Assembly: GCF_022898935.1 (NCBI RefSeq)
Contig: NZ_JALIRP010000010.1
Location: 93,006 to 157,005 of the forward strand
Direction: 5' to 3'
Length of the DNA stretch: 64,000 nt
Origin: Paenibacillus mangrovi
GTDB taxonomy: Bacteria > Bacillota > Bacilli > Paenibacillales > Paenibacillaceae
Shown: positions 44,013 to 52,583 of the stretch, piece by piece
Position numbering within the stretch: position 1 is the stretch's first letter
Layout: the number at the start of each line of letters is the position of its first letter
The notes under the pieces: model-generated
What the model saw: the letters and a program-made list of their open reading frames with translations, nothing else
Told to the model about the DNA's origin: nothing
Database searches by the model: none
Program-made: the position numbers and the translations under genes

Positions 44013-45518
44013 TTATTGAATTCCCAGATATTCTTTAATGCCGTTTACGATGCCTTGAGCGACCGAATTTTGCAAGCTCTCACTGAATAATGCCGCTTCA
44101 TCCTTCGGATTGCTCAGGTATCCAACCTCGAGCAGAACCGCAGGCATTTTCGTTTCTCGGATCACGTGGTAATTTCCGTATCTGACGCCTCGATCGGACA
44201 GCCCTGTCGCCTTTACCAAGTAATTATGCATGACATTGGCCAGTGCCTTGCTGGCATCACGCTGATAGTACGTTTCGCTTCCACTGGCCGCTGTTGAATT
44301 AGCACTGTTCGCATGAATGGAAATAAATACGTCCGCATTCAGGTCATTGGCAATCCGTGCCCTATCTTTGAGCTCAAGGAACGTATCATCACTGCGTGTT
44401 AGCACACAATCGATGTTCGGCTCATTCGCAAGAAGCTCTCCAACCTTCAGTGCAACGCCCAGATTGAAGTCCTTCTCCTTAGTCTTCGAGTATCCGATTG
44501 TACCCGGATCCTGATTCCCGTGGCCCGCATCTATGACAACGACTTTTTTTCCATTGCCGCCAGTCGGATTCGCCGGAGTGCTGTCAGCCTTATTCAAGTC
44601 GACAATCAAAAGTCCGGAATTCGTTACATCATTGTATACCGAATAATCCTTGGCATTATTCAGATCGATCACGACTCTTACCGTAGAAGGGCTGTTGCTG
44701 AACAAAGAGTACCGGATACTGTAAACATCGGGATACCCGCTTACATCCAGCTGTCCTTGATTTCCCGCTCCAGTTGGCGCACCGCCTAGAAAATCGGGTG
44801 AAAAGTTTGCGTTCGGTAAATCGACCACAATCCGGTCCGGTCCGGTCATTTTAAACACCTTTGGCGTAACCGCTCCTCCTTGGGTTGCTATCATCAGGCG
44901 ATTCTCGCTGAAGCTAATTCCGCTGACAACAGCATTTCCGGCTACCGGTGGGACAGTTGCCGAAGGATCTGACCCTTCACCTGGCTCTCCTGATGTGGAG
45001 TTCCCAGGCAAAGGATCCGGAATTGGCATATCGCCATTTCCTGCGCCGCTCCCGCTGTCAGGCTTGGAAGCATCCGCATTCGAGGTTAAATACACCGTTT
45101 GGTTCGGCCCATCCCAGCTCACTTGGATTCCCATCTGCTCACTGACAAAACGAACGGGAACGACCACCGTGTTTTTTTGCAGCAGGGGCGGGTTGTCCAA
45201 AGTCACTTTCTTCCCATTCACCTTTGCGCTCTTCTGATTCACGACCAGCTCGATATCCTTACTATCGTTATGAATCAGAACCTTCTTGGACTTTTGATCC
45301 CATTTCACATCGAAACCGAGGTTTTCCCCGATTACGCGGAATGGAACCATGACGCTGCCATTCACATTGGTAATCTTGGCATCCTTGGGTACCTGCAGCT
45401 CGTTGCCGTCCAGTAAGATATGTACATTTCCTGTGGCGGCGGCTGCTGCCCGATCCTGCACGGACACCATCATGACGATCATCATCAACAAAAACAATAA
45501 AAATCCGGTTTTCTTCAT
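44013..45518 (-). CDS. N-acetylmuramoyl-L-alanine amidase, copy 2
   Basis: 501-aa paralogue of the amidase at 41662-43083 with the same order: signal peptide, copper-amine-oxidase-like stalk (VMVPFRVIGENLGFDVKWD), longer Gly/Pro/Ser linker, AMIN-like domain (GPDRIVVDLPNANF) and Amidase_3 (IDAGHGNQ, SIHANSAN, LLEVGYLSN). The Amidase_3 and AMIN parts are highly similar to copy 1; the linkers differ. The frame is open to 45656 but the AGAGGTGG site precedes ATG 45518, where a normal signal peptide begins (KKTGFLLFLLMMIVMMV). Confidence 0.92.
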   Translation of the reverse strand: MKKTGFLLFLLMMIVMMVSVQDRAAAAATGNVHILLDGNELQVPKDAKITNVNGSVMVPFRVIGENLGFDVKWDQKSKKVLIHNDSKDIELVVNQKSAKVNGKKVTLDNPPLLQKNTVVVPVRFVSEQMGIQVSWDGPNQTVYLTSNADASKPDSGSGAGNGDMPIPDPLPGNSTSGEPGEGSDPSATVPPVAGNAVVSGISFSENRLMIATQGGAVTPKVFKMTGPDRIVVDLPNANFSPDFLGGAPTGAGNQGQLDVSGYPDVYSIRYSLFSNSPSTVRVVIDLNNAKDYSVYNDVTNSGLLIVDLNKADSTPANPTGGNGKKVVVIDAGHGNQDPGTIGYSKTKEKDFNLGVALKVGELLANEPNIDCVLTRSDDTFLELKDRARIANDLNADVFISIHANSANSTAASGSETYYQRDASKALANVMHNYLVKATGLSDRGVRYGNYHVIRETKMPAVLLEVGYLSNPKDEAALFSESLQNSVAQGIVNGIKEYLGIQ

Positions 45519-45686
45519 TTTCCACCTCTGCCAAACTAAATTTTTTGCCATCTTCGGGCATGAAAAACAAATATATCTAAAAAAAAAATCATAATCGTCG
45601 GAATATAGGCAATATTCGCCATTAGCAGCGTGTTTTCCTGCTTTAACACCGCACATTTTTACTTATTTCTCTTTTTTGACCACAAC

Positions 45687-45726
45687 AAAAAGACTCCCCT
45701 TCCCCGTAGGAAAAGCAGGAGTCTTT
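45687..45726 (-). terminator. Terminator of leuCD
   Basis: AAAGACTCC and GGAGTCTTT form a 9-bp stem over a longer loop that can pair CCTTCC-type segments; on the minus strand TTTTTG follows. Lies 25 bp after the leuD stop. Confidence 0.85.
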
Positions 45727-45750
45727 CAATTCAAAGTTAATCAGTGTTCG

Positions 45751-46353
45751 TTAAGCAGACAGATGCGAAGCATGCTTTTGCTCGTATGCCGCAATTTTAT
45801 CTTCATGCTGAAGTGTCAGACCGATATCATCCAGACCCTGCAGAAGGAATTGGCGGCGGTGTTCATCCAGATCAAAATCGATATGAAGACCTTCGCTGTC
45901 CGTAATCGTTTTATTTTCCAGATCTACATTGAGCTGATAGCCTTCATGAGCCGCAGTGCGCTGGAACAGCTCTTCCACCTGCTCTTCGGAAAGCTTGATT
46001 GGCAGAATGCCGTTTTTAAAGCAGTTATTGTAGAAAATATCCGCAAACGATGGAGCGATGACGCATTTGAATCCATAGTCCATAATCGCCCATGGTGCAT
46101 GTTCCCGGGAAGATCCGCAGCCAAAGTTCGCTCTGGAAATCAGAATCGAAGCGCCTTGGTAGCGGGGCTGGTTCAAGGAGAAGCCTGGGATGTTATTTCC
46201 CTGCTCGTCAAATCTCCATTCGAAGAACAGAAACTGTCCGAAGCCGGTACGTTCGATCCGTTTCAAAAATTGTTTAGGGATAATGGCATCCGTATCCACG
46301 TTTACCCGGTCCACCGGGGCAACAAGGCCTGTCAATTTAGTAAAAGATTCCAT
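45751..46353 (-). CDS. leuD: 3-isopropylmalate dehydratase small subunit
   Basis: Small subunit of isopropylmalate isomerase in leucine synthesis, 200 aa with the swivelling aconitase-type domain. VDTDAIIPKQFLKRIERTGFG and NFGCGSSREHAPWA (substrate-binding loop) are conserved. AAGGAGGAGAACAG precedes the ATG. It begins 15 bp after leuC. leuA and leuB are not in the window. Confidence 0.95.
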   Translation of the reverse strand: MESFTKLTGLVAPVDRVNVDTDAIIPKQFLKRIERTGFGQFLFFEWRFDEQGNNIPGFSLNQPRYQGASILISRANFGCGSSREHAPWAIMDYGFKCVIAPSFADIFYNNCFKNGILPIKLSEEQVEELFQRTAAHEGYQLNVDLENKTITDSEGLHIDFDLDEHRRQFLLQGLDDIGLTLQHEDKIAAYEQKHASHLSA

Positions 46354-46367
46354 GTCTGTTCTCCTCC

Positions 46368-47789
46368 TTAGCTAACCACTTCAGATTTAAAATTCCAGTC
46401 GCGTACATCTGTAAACCGGCCTTGGATCGCTGCGGCAGCAGCCATTGCTGGCGAAACCAGATGCGTACGTCCTCCGCGTCCTTGACGTCCTTCAAAGTTA
46501 CGGTTGGAAGTCGAAGCGCAGCGCTGTCCTGGCTGAAGAACGTCCGGGTTCATCGCCAGACACATGCTGCAGCCGGCATCGCGCCATTCAAATCCGGCGT
46601 CAATGAAGATTTTGTCGAGGCCTTCGGCCTCAGCCTGCAGCTTCACGCGTCCGGAGCCTGGAACAACAATTGCTGTTACTTTATCTGATACTTTGTAGCC
46701 TTTGGCTACTTGGGCAGCAGCGCGAAGATCTTCGATCCGGCCGTTCGTGCAGGAGCCGATGAACACATAATCCACTTCGATTTCGTTCATTGGTGTACCT
46801 GGAGTCAAGTCCATATATTCAATGGCTTTTTCAGCAGCCTTCCGTTCATTTTCCGTTGGCAGCTCAGAAGGTACAGGCACCTTCGCCGTAATATCCGTAC
46901 CCATGCCAGGGCTTGTGCCCCAAGTGACTTGTGGAATCAGGGATTCGACGTCAAATTCGACAACCATATCGTACGAAGCGTCTTCGTCGGTAACGAGCTG
47001 CTTCCATTCTTCTACGCGGCTGTCAAAGTCGCTGCCTTCAGGCACATACTGGCGGCCGCGAAGATATTCGAAAGTCGTTTCGTCCGGAGCGATCATGCCT
47101 GCGCGGGCGCCGCCTTCGATGGACATGTTGCAGACCGTCATGCGTTCTTCCATCGTCAGATCACGGATTGCCTCGCCGGTGTACTCGATAACATAACCCG
47201 TCGCAAAATCCGTACCATATTTGGCAATAACGCCAAGAATCATGTCTTTTGCTGTAATGCCTGCTTTGCGTTTGCCGACGAAGCGAACTTCCATCGTCTT
47301 GGCTTTCGCCTGCTGCAAGCATTGTGTCGCAAGCACATGTTCCACTTCACTGGTTCCGATACCGAACGCCAGAGCGCCGAAAGCACCATGTGTGGAGGTA
47401 TGGCTGTCGCCGCATACGATCGTTTTGCCTGGATGAGTAAGTCCCAGCTCAGGTCCCATAACGTGCACGACGCCTTGGTCGATCGTCTCGAGGTCATATA
47501 AGGTTACGCCGAAATCGCGGCAGTTTTGGGTCAGCGTGTCGATCTGCTGCTTGGAGATCGGGTCTTTAATGTTAAAACGGTCTTTAGTCGGTACGTTGTG
47601 ATCCATGGTAGCAAAGGTCAGCTCAGGTCGGCGAACCTTGCGTCCGCTAAGACGGAGTCCTTCAAACGCCTGCGGGGAAGTGACTTCATGGACGAGATGC
47701 AGGTCGATGTAGAGAATGCTCGGCTTGCCTGCTTCCTGATGAATCACGTGATTATCCCAAATCTTTTCAAACATTGTTCTTTTACTCAT
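46368..47789 (-). CDS. leuC: 3-isopropylmalate dehydratase large subunit
   Basis: Iron-sulfur subunit that isomerises 2- to 3-isopropylmalate, 473 aa. The 4Fe-4S cysteines are in FIGSCTNGR and AGCSMCLAMNPD; other marks are VCGDSHTSTHGAFGA and TSNRNFEGRQG. GAGGTG lies 6 nt before ATG 47789; a GTG at 47798 is less well placed. Read from the promoter at 47860-47889, with a palindromic hairpin in the leader; a LysR-type gene is divergent. Confidence 0.95.
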   Translation of the reverse strand: MSKRTMFEKIWDNHVIHQEAGKPSILYIDLHLVHEVTSPQAFEGLRLSGRKVRRPELTFATMDHNVPTKDRFNIKDPISKQQIDTLTQNCRDFGVTLYDLETIDQGVVHVMGPELGLTHPGKTIVCGDSHTSTHGAFGALAFGIGTSEVEHVLATQCLQQAKAKTMEVRFVGKRKAGITAKDMILGVIAKYGTDFATGYVIEYTGEAIRDLTMEERMTVCNMSIEGGARAGMIAPDETTFEYLRGRQYVPEGSDFDSRVEEWKQLVTDEDASYDMVVEFDVESLIPQVTWGTSPGMGTDITAKVPVPSELPTENERKAAEKAIEYMDLTPGTPMNEIEVDYVFIGSCTNGRIEDLRAAAQVAKGYKVSDKVTAIVVPGSGRVKLQAEAEGLDKIFIDAGFEWRDAGCSMCLAMNPDVLQPGQRCASTSNRNFEGRQGRGGRTHLVSPAMAAAAAIQGRFTDVRDWNFKSEVVS

Positions 47790-47823
47790 CTTATTCACCT
47801 CTTCATGGTTATACGTCCTTGGA

Positions 47824-47848
47824 AGAGCACCGAAGCTTTGGTGTCTCT
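47824..47848 (-). other. Palindromic stem in the leuCD leader
   Basis: CACCGAAG/CTTTGGTG (8 bp with one G-T pair) flanked by AGAG/CTCT. It lies between the promoter and the ribosome site of leuC. May be an operator or an mRNA hairpin; no T-tract. Confidence 0.45.
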
Positions 47849-47859
47849 TGATTGAAATA

Positions 47860-47889
47860 AATATAGCATTTCACTCTTCATTGATCCAA
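47860..47889 (-). promoter_or_regulatory. Sigma-A promoter of leuCD
   Basis: On the minus strand TTGGAT (47889-47884), an 18-bp spacer and TATATT (47865-47860). The opposite strand carries TATAAT near 47892, which may serve the divergent LysR gene, so the two promoters overlap back to back. Confidence 0.6.
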
Positions 47890-47968
47890 GATATAATATC
47901 TATAAAAGTAATAGGAAATAACTATGAGCAGCAGATGAGATGAAAATAAAAAGATAGGACCGATGAAC

Positions 47969-48883
47969 ATGGAACTCAGACAACTGCAATATGCCCTACA
48001 GATTGCTTCGGAGCGGAATTTTTCCCGGGCCGCTGAGAAGCTTCATATCGCCCAGCCTTCCTTGAGCCAGCAGCTGTCCAAGCTGGAAAAAGAACTCGGT
48101 GTACTTCTCTTTCAGCGGAATACCAGTACGGTCGAACTGACGCATGCCGGGGCGCTTTTTATGGATCAAGCCCAAAAAATCATGGATGCCGTAGATCTGC
48201 TGCGCCAGGAAATGTCGGATATCTCGCAGCTGAGAGGGGGCAAGGTCATCGTCGGAAGCATGCCGATCACCGGTGCCCATCTGCTTCCGCACGTCCTTCC
48301 TTCTTTTAAAAGAAAATATCCGGAGATTGAAATCGCGCTGCTGGAAGATTCGTCGATGAACCTCGAAAAGCTGACAGCCGGAGGGAAAACGGATTTGAGC
48401 CTACTCTCCCTCCCACTGCAGGAGCCTTCCCTAACCTATGAAATCATCGGGGAGGAAATCATAGATCTGGCGGTACCGGCCGGCCATCCCCTGACGGAAA
48501 GAACTAAGAACGACATTCCTGTCCCCGTCCGAATCGAAGAGCTTAGTGAGGAATCCTTTATCGTCCTGAAAAAGGGGCAGGGGTTCCGCAAGATTACGTT
48601 TGATCTATGTCAGAAAGCGGGATTTGAACCGAAGGTGGTGTTTGAGAGCAACAATATGGAGACCATTCAGTCGCTGGTAGCCACCGGGATGGGGATCACC
48701 TTAGTGCCAAGATTCATTTCACGTTCTTCCAGAAACGAATTCGTGCCCGTCTACCTGCCGCTTGCGGAGCCTGTGCCCAGTCGGATCCTGGTGATTGCGT
48801 ACCGACGTGGACGCTATCTGTCCAAAGCCGCTGAAGCTTTTATCGATACCTTTAAAGAGACGATGCAGGAATTGGTAAAGTAA
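47969..48883 (+). CDS. LysR-family transcriptional regulator
   Basis: 304-aa regulator. The N-terminal helix-turn-helix is ELRQLQYALQIASERNFSRA followed by AEKLHIAQPSLSQQLSKLE; the rest is a two-lobe periplasmic-binding-like effector domain (GKVIVGSMPITGAHLLP; FIVLKKGQGFRKI; GMGITLVPRF). Divergent from leuCD, so it may regulate it, but LysR proteins of this branch (CynR/YwbI-like) control many systems. ATG 47969 is 9 nt after AGGA; an ATG at 47963 is closer. Its 3' end meets mtnU with only 3 bp between. Confidence 0.88.
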   Translation: MELRQLQYALQIASERNFSRAAEKLHIAQPSLSQQLSKLEKELGVLLFQRNTSTVELTHAGALFMDQAQKIMDAVDLLRQEMSDISQLRGGKVIVGSMPITGAHLLPHVLPSFKRKYPEIEIALLEDSSMNLEKLTAGGKTDLSLLSLPLQEPSLTYEIIGEEIIDLAVPAGHPLTERTKNDIPVPVRIEELSEESFIVLKKGQGFRKITFDLCQKAGFEPKVVFESNNMETIQSLVATGMGITLVPRFISRSSRNEFVPVYLPLAEPVPSRILVIAYRRGRYLSKAAEAFIDTFKETMQELVK

Positions 48884-48886
48884 ATA

Positions 48887-49702
48887 TTATTTATCCGTAT
48901 AAATTTCAGGACGGCGGTCTGCGAACACCGGAATCCGGCCACGGACATCATCTACGAGCTCCGGTGATATCAGTCCGGTCACAATTTCCTCCGATTCACT
49001 GCCTTCCGCGATAATTTCTCCCCAAGGGTCAATAATCAAGGAATGGCCGAAAAAATCGGTTCCCCGGCTGCTGCCGACGCGGTTGCAGGCAACGACGTAC
49101 ATCTGATTTTCGATGGCCCGCGCCATAAGCAGCGTACGCCAGTGATGCAGGCGCGGATGCGGCCATTCGGCGGGAACGATCAGCATCTTGGCGCCACCAA
49201 GCGCCAGACTGCGGGCAAGCTCAGGGAACCGAATATCATAACAGATGGAAGCCCCAGCCTGGAATCCCCCGAGGTCAAGCGTGACCAGCTCGGTACCGGC
49301 TGTTAAATGTTTCTCCTCGTCCATGAGCCGGAACAAATGCAGTTTGGAGTATTCTCCAACCTTCTCGCCCTTCTGGTCAAACGCGTACATCGTGTTAAAG
49401 ATCTGATCGCCTTGTTTGACAGCAACAGATCCACCCACAATCATAACCTCATGCTTTTGCGCAAAAGATGACAGCCATGCTTGGGTTGCCTGTCCTTCCG
49501 GATCAGCAATATCCTGGATTTGCTCAAGTGCATATCCGGTGTTCCACATTTCAGGCAATACCAGAAGATCCGGCTTCGGATTTTGCTGAACCGCTTGCTC
49601 CATTAACTCCTCAAGATGTGCTTTATTCGCCTGCGGACTGCCGATTTCGATATCCGCCTGAATCAATGCGACACCCAGCTTATTTTCTTCCTTATATCCC
49701 AT
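48887..49702 (-). CDS. mtnU: Carbon-nitrogen hydrolase, omega-amidase of methionine salvage
   Basis: Nitrilase-superfamily amidase, 271 aa. Catalytic Glu in LVLPEMWNTGY, Lys in GEYSKLHLF and Cys in GASICYDIRFPEL. In B. subtilis MtnU (YkrU) sits beside MtnE and hydrolyses the ketoglutaramate or ketosuccinamate formed when Gln/Asn donate the amino group. GGGAGG is 8 nt before ATG 49702; the frame continues to 49729. Divergent from mtnE, with a 185-bp shared promoter region. Confidence 0.85.
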   Translation of the reverse strand: MGYKEENKLGVALIQADIEIGSPQANKAHLEELMEQAVQQNPKPDLLVLPEMWNTGYALEQIQDIADPEGQATQAWLSSFAQKHEVMIVGGSVAVKQGDQIFNTMYAFDQKGEKVGEYSKLHLFRLMDEEKHLTAGTELVTLDLGGFQAGASICYDIRFPELARSLALGGAKMLIVPAEWPHPRLHHWRTLLMARAIENQMYVVACNRVGSSRGTDFFGHSLIIDPWGEIIAEGSESEEIVTGLISPELVDDVRGRIPVFADRRPEIYTDK

Positions 49703-49837
49703 GCTATTATCCTCCCAACTACGTATCATGCCCTATCAACGGACCCATAGAACCTTCATATTTGTATTCCATCATAAATGCATGGAAACGATCGGGCAAG
49801 AGCCCCTATTCCCTCTATACAGCCCGGATAAATCATG

Positions 49838-49852
49838 ATAGATTAAATCTAT
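49838..49852. promoter_or_regulatory. 7-bp inverted repeat in the mtnU-mtnE intergenic region
   Basis: ATAGATT and AATCTAT are separated by one base (15 bp total), lying 36-50 bp before the mtnE start codon. It looks like a site for a dimeric repressor; the binder is unknown. Confidence 0.4.
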
Positions 49853-49887
49853 TCTATTTTGAAGCAAGAACCGGAGTGATGAATATA

Positions 49888-51096
49888 ATGAAATCGACAG
49901 ACCATCCGCTCTATCAATCGGCTTTTCATATTCAACCTGCAGAAGTCATGACTCAGCTGCCGACACAGTTCTTTGCCACACTCGTACAAAAGGTGAACCG
50001 GGAAATCTCCGCAGGCTATGATGTGATCAATTTGGGACAAGGTAATCCCGATACGCCGACTCCGGACCATATCGTCAAAGCCCTTCAGGAAGCGGCGGCC
50101 AATCCGCTCTATCATAAATATTCGCCTTTCACAGGCTTCAGCTTTCTGAAGGAGGCGATTGGGAAGCGTTACTTGGAGGATTACGGCGTCGTGCTTGATC
50201 CCGAGACGGAAGTAGCCGTTCTGTTCGGTGGCAAAACCGGACTTGTACAGCTTCCACAGATTTTGCTCAATCCCGGAGATCTCTGTCTGGTACCTGATCC
50301 TGGCTACCCGGATTACTGGTCGGGCGTTGCGCTCGCCAAGGCGGAAATGTCCTTTATGCCACTGCGTAAAGATAATGCTTTTCTGCCGGACTTTAGCAGC
50401 ATATCTGAAGCACAACGTAAAAGGGCAAAGCTGATGTTCCTGAATTACCCGAATAACCCGACTTCGGCCACAGCACCTTTGTCATTCTATGAGGATACGG
50501 TTAAATTCGCGGCCGAAAACGGCATTGTCGTTGCAAGCGATTTTGCATACGGAGCAATCGGCTTCGATGGGCAGCGCCCTGTAAGCTTCCTTCAAGCATC
50601 CGGTGCCAAGGAGGTCGGTGTTGAGTTCTACACCCTTTCCAAAACCTATAACATGGCCGGCTGGCGCGTAGGCTTTGCACTTGGCAACCGCGAGGTCATC
50701 TCTATGATTAACCTGCTGCAGGATCATATCTATGTCAGCTTGTTTGGCGGTATTCAGGCTGCTGCCGCAGAGGCGCTAACTGCTCCTCAGACTTGTGTAG
50801 ATGAGCTAGTTAAGTGCTATGAATCCCGTAGAAATGCTTTCTTCACTGGCCTTGCGGACATCGGCTGGAACGCCGAGAAGCCTGGGGGCTCCTTTTTCAG
50901 CTGGCTCCCTGTACCTAAGGGTTACACCTCCGCTTCGTTTGCCGATCTGCTTCTGCAGCAGGCCAAGGTGGCCGTTGCACCGGGAAACGGTTTTGGCGAA
51001 CATGGTGAAGGCTATGTACGTGTCGGACTGCTGACTTCTGAAGAAAGGCTTCATGAGGCGGCAAGACGGATCGGTGAGCTGAAAATTTTCAGATAA
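49888..51096 (+). CDS. mtnE: Aminotransferase of methionine salvage
   Basis: PLP-dependent class I aminotransferase, 402 aa, that converts 2-keto-4-methylthiobutyrate to methionine with glutamine as donor. Recognised by close agreement with B. subtilis MtnE/YkrV: GYDVINLGQGNPDTPTPDHI, LVPDPGYPDYWSGV and TLSKTYNMAGWRVGF (PLP Lys). The frame is open back to 49468 across the mtnU start, but GGAG lies about 11 nt before ATG 49888 (an ATG at 49879 abuts it). No SAM riboswitch is present in its 5' region. Confidence 0.9.
   Translation: MKSTDHPLYQSAFHIQPAEVMTQLPTQFFATLVQKVNREISAGYDVINLGQGNPDTPTPDHIVKALQEAAANPLYHKYSPFTGFSFLKEAIGKRYLEDYGVVLDPETEVAVLFGGKTGLVQLPQILLNPGDLCLVPDPGYPDYWSGVALAKAEMSFMPLRKDNAFLPDFSSISEAQRKRAKLMFLNYPNNPTSATAPLSFYEDTVKFAAENGIVVASDFAYGAIGFDGQRPVSFLQASGAKEVGVEFYTLSKTYNMAGWRVGFALGNREVISMINLLQDHIYVSLFGGIQAAAAEALTAPQTCVDELVKCYESRRNAFFTGLADIGWNAEKPGGSFFSWLPVPKGYTSASFADLLLQQAKVAVAPGNGFGEHGEGYVRVGLLTSEERLHEAARRIGELKIFR
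51079..51092. promoter_or_regulatory. Perfect 14-bp palindrome upstream of the proB promoter
   Basis: CTGAAAATTTTCAG spans the last codons of mtnE, 8 bp before the proB -35 box. The overlapping AATTTTCAGATAACG matches the CodY consensus AATTTTCWGAAAATT at 12 of 15 positions. CodY control of proBAC would make sense but is not shown. Confidence 0.4.
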
Positions 51097-51100
51097 CGTT

Positions 51101-51129
51101 TTGCAAACCCGGTAATTCCGTGGTATTCT
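51101..51129 (+). promoter_or_regulatory. Sigma-A promoter of the proBAC-mtnWXB operon
   Basis: TTGCAA (51101-51106), a 17-bp spacer and TATTCT (51124-51129). Transcription would start just before the T-box leader and only about 10 bp after the mtnE stop. Confidence 0.7.
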
Positions 51130-51162
51130 ATGTGAAATAACGGGTTATTCATACCTATAAAA

Positions 51163-51397
51163 CGTGACGACGGGACCAGTACGAGCGGCAAATCGCGCAA
51201 AAAGAGAGTAAATTCCACCGGCTGAAAGAATTTACCCGATTCCCTCCGAATCCTACCCCTGAACGGCCCGCATCAACCTGCGGGACAGTGCCTTCTGTTA
51301 CAAGGCCTAAAGCCGGATGATAGAACATCATCAATAAAGGTGGTACCGCGGAAGTCAAGCTTTCGTCCTTTAATGTAAAGGATGAAAGCTTTTTTTG
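51163..51397 (+). ncRNA. Proline T-box leader riboswitch
   Basis: The conserved T-box AAAGGTGGTACCGCGG is at about 51336-51351; its TGGT pairs with the tRNA end ACCA. Upstream, GGGACCAGTA (51171-51180 region) and the CCGGCTGAAAG segment are the AGTA and apical-loop motifs of stem I. The likely specifier is CCT (Pro) at 51252-51254 in GAAT-CCT-ACC. The terminator AAGCTTTC..GAAAGCTT with T7 is at 51357-51397. Uncharged tRNA-Pro would bind and favour the antiterminator. The specifier choice is inferred from context (proBAC). Confidence 0.9.
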
Positions 51398-51443
51398 TTT
51401 TATAGAAATCAAGTTTATAACTATGAAATGGAAGTGATGAATT

Positions 51444-52547
51444 ATGTCGACGCGCGTCGTCGTCAAAATCGGAAGCAGCTCGCTCACATCCGTCGAAGGC
51501 GGTCTCAGCAGAGATGCTGTCGGCTTTTATGCAAGTGAGATTGCTGCTTTGAAACAGGCAGGCTGTGAAATCCTGCTGGTAACGTCCGGAGCCGTAGCTG
51601 CGGGATTCCGCGCTATCGGATACAGCTTCCGCCCCAAGCTTCTGCACGAGAAGCAGGCTGCTGCAGCCGTTGGTCAGGCGCTGCTCATGCAGGCCTATCA
51701 GGAGGCTTTTGCCTCCCATGGCATTACCACCGCACAAATTCTGCTCACCCGTACGGATTTCGGAAACCGCAAACGGATGAACAATGCCGGAATGACCATT
51801 GAAGAATTGCTGAAGCAAGGCTCCATCCCGATCATCAACGAAAATGACACCGTCTCGATCGATGAGCTGAAGTTTGGCGACAACGATACCTTATCCGCTC
51901 TGGTTGCCAATCTGGTCAAGGCGCAGCATCTTCTCATTTTGACCGACACCGACGGCCTTTACACTGGTGACCCCCGGAAGTATCCAAATGCGGTTCGGTT
52001 CGATCATGTCGAGGAAATTACCGAAGAAATCGTTGCTATCGCTGGCGGAGCAGGTTCAGCCGTAGGTACCGGGGGCATGCGCTCCAAGATCGATGCAGCC
52101 AAAATTGCCACTAGAGGCGGTGTACCGGTATTTGTCGGCAAGGTGGATTCACACGGTGATCTGCAGGATGCCGTATCGGGCCACGGCAGAGGAACTTATT
52201 TTGATACCCATCTTCATTCGCTGCCGGTAAAAAAACAATGGCTTGGATTTATGTCTACCCCTCATGGTTTTCTAAGAGTCGATCCGGGAGCGGAGCAGGC
52301 ATTAGTGAGCGGCGGACACAGCTTGCTGCCTGTCGGTATCAAGGTGGTTGATGGACATTTTCAAGCAGGAGACGTTGTCGAAGTACTCAGTATGGATGGT
52401 ATAGTGCTCGGACGCGGCATTGTGAACTATGATGATAAGCAGCTTCACCGCATTCAGGGCATGAGCAGCTCCGAAGTGATTCAGACGCTGGATATGGTAC
52501 ATCGCCTCGAAGTGATTCACAGAGATGAATGGATTACATTAAAATAG
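51444..52547 (+). CDS. proB: Glutamate 5-kinase
   Basis: First enzyme of proline synthesis, phosphorylating glutamate. 367 aa: amino-acid-kinase domain (VVVKIGSSSLTS; ILLVTSGAVAAG; IINENDTVS; GTGGMRSKIDAAKIA) and a C-terminal PUA domain (about 270-367). GGAAGTG precedes the ATG. First gene of proBAC, about 45 bp after the T-box terminator. Confidence 0.95.
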   Translation: MSTRVVVKIGSSSLTSVEGGLSRDAVGFYASEIAALKQAGCEILLVTSGAVAAGFRAIGYSFRPKLLHEKQAAAAVGQALLMQAYQEAFASHGITTAQILLTRTDFGNRKRMNNAGMTIEELLKQGSIPIINENDTVSIDELKFGDNDTLSALVANLVKAQHLLILTDTDGLYTGDPRKYPNAVRFDHVEEITEEIVAIAGGAGSAVGTGGMRSKIDAAKIATRGGVPVFVGKVDSHGDLQDAVSGHGRGTYFDTHLHSLPVKKQWLGFMSTPHGFLRVDPGAEQALVSGGHSLLPVGIKVVDGHFQAGDVVEVLSMDGIVLGRGIVNYDDKQLHRIQGMSSSEVIQTLDMVHRLEVIHRDEWITLK

Positions 52548-52583
52548 AGATTCTGGAGCCCTACGATAAAAGGAGGCTAATGT

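Noticed and set aside
49468..49887. An N-terminal extension of mtnE across the mtnU start
   Set aside because: The 140 extra residues have no similarity to aminotransferases and run through the mtnU 5' end; a ribosome site marks the start at 49888.
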